From Larkinella sp. C7 (GTDB taxonomy: Bacteria; Bacteroidota; Bacteroidia; Cytophagales; Spirosomataceae), in assembly GCF_006149005.1 (NCBI RefSeq), contig NZ_VBSL01000003.1, positions 558,001 to 622,000 of the forward strand: a stretch of 64,000 bases of DNA, in the 5' to 3' direction. Both the position numbers and the translations under genes were made by a program. Position 1 is the first letter of the stretch. Every line of letters begins with the position of its first letter. The notes beneath the pieces were generated by a model, which worked only from the letters and a program-made list of their open reading frames with translations, was not told where the DNA came from and searched no databases. Positions 62,546-64,000 of the stretch are shown piece after piece.

Positions 62546-64000
62546 ATGTTAACGGAATGGATCGGTGTAATTGTCATGTACGGACTGACCGTCTTGCTGG
62601 CAATTCCGCTTGGAAAATACCTTGCCAAGGTGTTCAAAGGAGAACCCACCGGGCTCGACTTTATGGCTCCGCTGGAGCGTTTGATTTACCGGTTGGGCGG
62701 TATCGACCCCCATCGGGACATGAACTGGAAAGAAAATCTGGTAGCCCTGCTGACGATCAACGCCGTCTGGCTGGTGTACGCATTTGTGATGTTGCTGAAT
62801 CAGGGGAGCCTCCCGCTCAATCCCGATGGCAACCCGTCGCAAAGCCCGGATCTGGCGTTCAATACTGCCATTAGTTTCCTGGTGAACTGCGACTTGCAGC
62901 ACTATTCGGGCGAGACGGGCCTGACCTACCTGACGCAGATCGGTGTCATCCTGTTCCTGATGTTTGTTTCTGCGGCCACCGGAATTGCCGCAGCGGTTTT
63001 ATTGTTCCGCTCCTTCATGCCCAAAAGCGTCGAAACCGTCGGCAACTTTTACGTCCTCTTCACGCAAGCCATCACGCGCTTATTGTTGCCCGGATCGCTG
63101 GTTGTCGCCCTGATTCTGGCGTTCAACGGCACCCCGGCTTCGTTTGATGGCAAAGACACCATCGTTTCGTTGCAGGGCGACACCGTGGGTGTTTCGCGGG
63201 GACCGGCGGCTGCTATGATCGCCATTAAGCACCTGGGAACCAACGGGGGCGGCTATTTCGGCGCGAACTCGGCGCACCCACTGGAAAACCCCAATTACCT
63301 GACCAACATGGTCGAAATGATCGCGCAGGTGCTGATTCCGGTCGCGATGATTTTTGCAATGGGGTTCTACATCAACCGCCGGAAATTCGCCTGGGTCGTC
63401 TACAGCGTCATGACGATCGGGATGCTCGGTCTGCTTATTCCCACGATCAGTTCGGAACTGGGCGGCAACCCGGCCATTGCCCGGATGGGCATCTCGCAAC
63501 TGACGGGCGCGATGGAAGGCAAGGAAGTTCGGTTTGGTGCTCTGGCGTCAGGCTACTGGAGCATCTTGACCACGATTATTTCCACCGGTTCGGTCAATTC
63601 GATGCACGACAGTTCGATGGCGCTTTCGGGCGCGATGCAACTGCTGGGCATGATGGTCAACGCGTTCTACGGTGGTGCTGGGGCGGGTTTGCTCAACTTT
63701 TACTACTTCCTGATCATCGCGGTTTTCGTGTCGGGACTGATGGTGGGCCGGACGCCCGAACTGTTTGGCCGGAAGGTCGAAGCACGGGAGATCAAGATTG
63801 CCTCCATTGTGGCCCTGATGAGTGCGTTGCTGGTGAAAGGCGGAACGGCGTTGGGAGCCTGGATTTTTATGAGATACGGCACGGCAGAATGGGCCGTTCA
63901 GCCCTCGGCCTGGTTGAACAACCCCGGTTTTCACGGTTTTTCGGAGATTCTGTACGAATTCACCTCGTCCAACGCCAACAACGGGTCGGGCTTCGAAGGG
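62546..64000 (+). CDS. kdpA: Potassium-transporting ATPase subunit KdpA (partial, runs off the window)
   Basis: The first 485 codons of KdpA, the K+-channel-like subunit of the high-affinity KdpFABC pump in the inner membrane. The four selectivity-filter segments are recognisable: DLQHYSGETGLTYL, GTNGGGYFGANSAHPLENP, NSMHDSSMALSG and SSNANNGSGF at the very end. E. coli KdpA is 557 residues, so about 80 residues and the kdpBC genes should lie beyond the window. The frame is open to the last base. Expression is normally controlled by KdpDE under low K+; those genes are not visible here. Confidence 0.96.
   Translation, partial: MLTEWIGVIVMYGLTVLLAIPLGKYLAKVFKGEPTGLDFMAPLERLIYRLGGIDPHRDMNWKENLVALLTINAVWLVYAFVMLLNQGSLPLNPDGNPSQSPDLAFNTAISFLVNCDLQHYSGETGLTYLTQIGVILFLMFVSAATGIAAAVLLFRSFMPKSVETVGNFYVLFTQAITRLLLPGSLVVALILAFNGTPASFDGKDTIVSLQGDTVGVSRGPAAAMIAIKHLGTNGGGYFGANSAHPLENPNYLTNMVEMIAQVLIPVAMIFAMGFYINRRKFAWVVYSVMTIGMLGLLIPTISSELGGNPAIARMGISQLTGAMEGKEVRFGALASGYWSILTTIISTGSVNSMHDSSMALSGAMQLLGMMVNAFYGGAGAGLLNFYYFLIIAVFVSGLMVGRTPELFGRKVEAREIKIASIVALMSALLVKGGTALGAWIFMRYGTAEWAVQPSAWLNNPGFHGFSEILYEFTSSNANNGSGFEG

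Overview
The window looks like a chromosomal segment of a free-living Bacteroidota bacterium, probably of the Cytophagales (Spirosoma/Larkinella-like). The evidence is an ECF-sigma/FecR/SusC/SusD cassette, TonB receptors with N-terminal carboxypeptidase-like domains, FG-GAP/ASPIC lipoproteins, DUF4974-type FecR, promoters resembling TTG-N17..21-TAnnTTTG, few Shine-Dalgarno sites and a GC content that looks moderate to high. No rRNA, tRNA, CRISPR array, prophage or insertion sequence was recognised. The genus is inferred, not proven.

Layout. 0.2-5.2 kb: a Tat-exported sialidase-like protein, malate dehydrogenase (mdh), a DUF1232 protein, tatA and gatA. 5.2-10.3 kb: a structured repeat, a very large PmoA-like/dehydrogenase-like/cytochrome c fusion and a SYLF protein. 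10.3-24.9 kb: a degraded gene, a GH106-type glycosidase, and a sigma/anti-sigma/SusC/SusD/FG-GAP locus for uptake and processing of a glycan or similar polymer. 24.9-29.7 kb: a palindromic repeat cluster and an export operon (ABC membrane domain without an ATPase domain, HlyD adaptor, TolC) divergent from a TetR regulator. 29.7-37.4 kb: DUF202 protein, cation/proton antiporter, SHOCT-like protein and an RND pump operon, divergent from a two-component system (37.6-39.6 kb). 39.7-43.7 kb: a serine hydrolase, a small protein and a TonB receptor.

43.8-46.7 kb holds the most unusual pair: a stand-alone Pycsar-type membrane effector (PycTM-like) directly downstream of a 779-residue GAF protein, with no nucleotide cyclase nearby. 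46.9-49.7 kb: GT39-type glycosyltransferase, sugar-nucleotide epimerase and acyl carrier protein. 49.8-58.5 kb: a second RND pump operon (tolC, adaptor, pump), a CmoA-family enzyme overlapping an integral-membrane methyltransferase, and two about 90% identical TetR regulators. Four copies of a palindrome (consensus TTTAATCAnnTGATTAAA) precede the four transcription units, so this reads as one self-contained regulon.

58.7-62.0 kb: a tightly overlapping operon (aldo/keto reductase, zinc alcohol dehydrogenase, sugar isomerase/epimerase, L-rhamnose/L-fucose-type mutarotase) that fits oxidative breakdown of a 6-deoxy sugar, matching the rhamnosidase-like GH106 protein elsewhere in the window. 62.3-64.0 kb: start of the kdp high-affinity potassium pump operon (a 28-residue membrane microprotein, kdpF, and kdpA running off the end).
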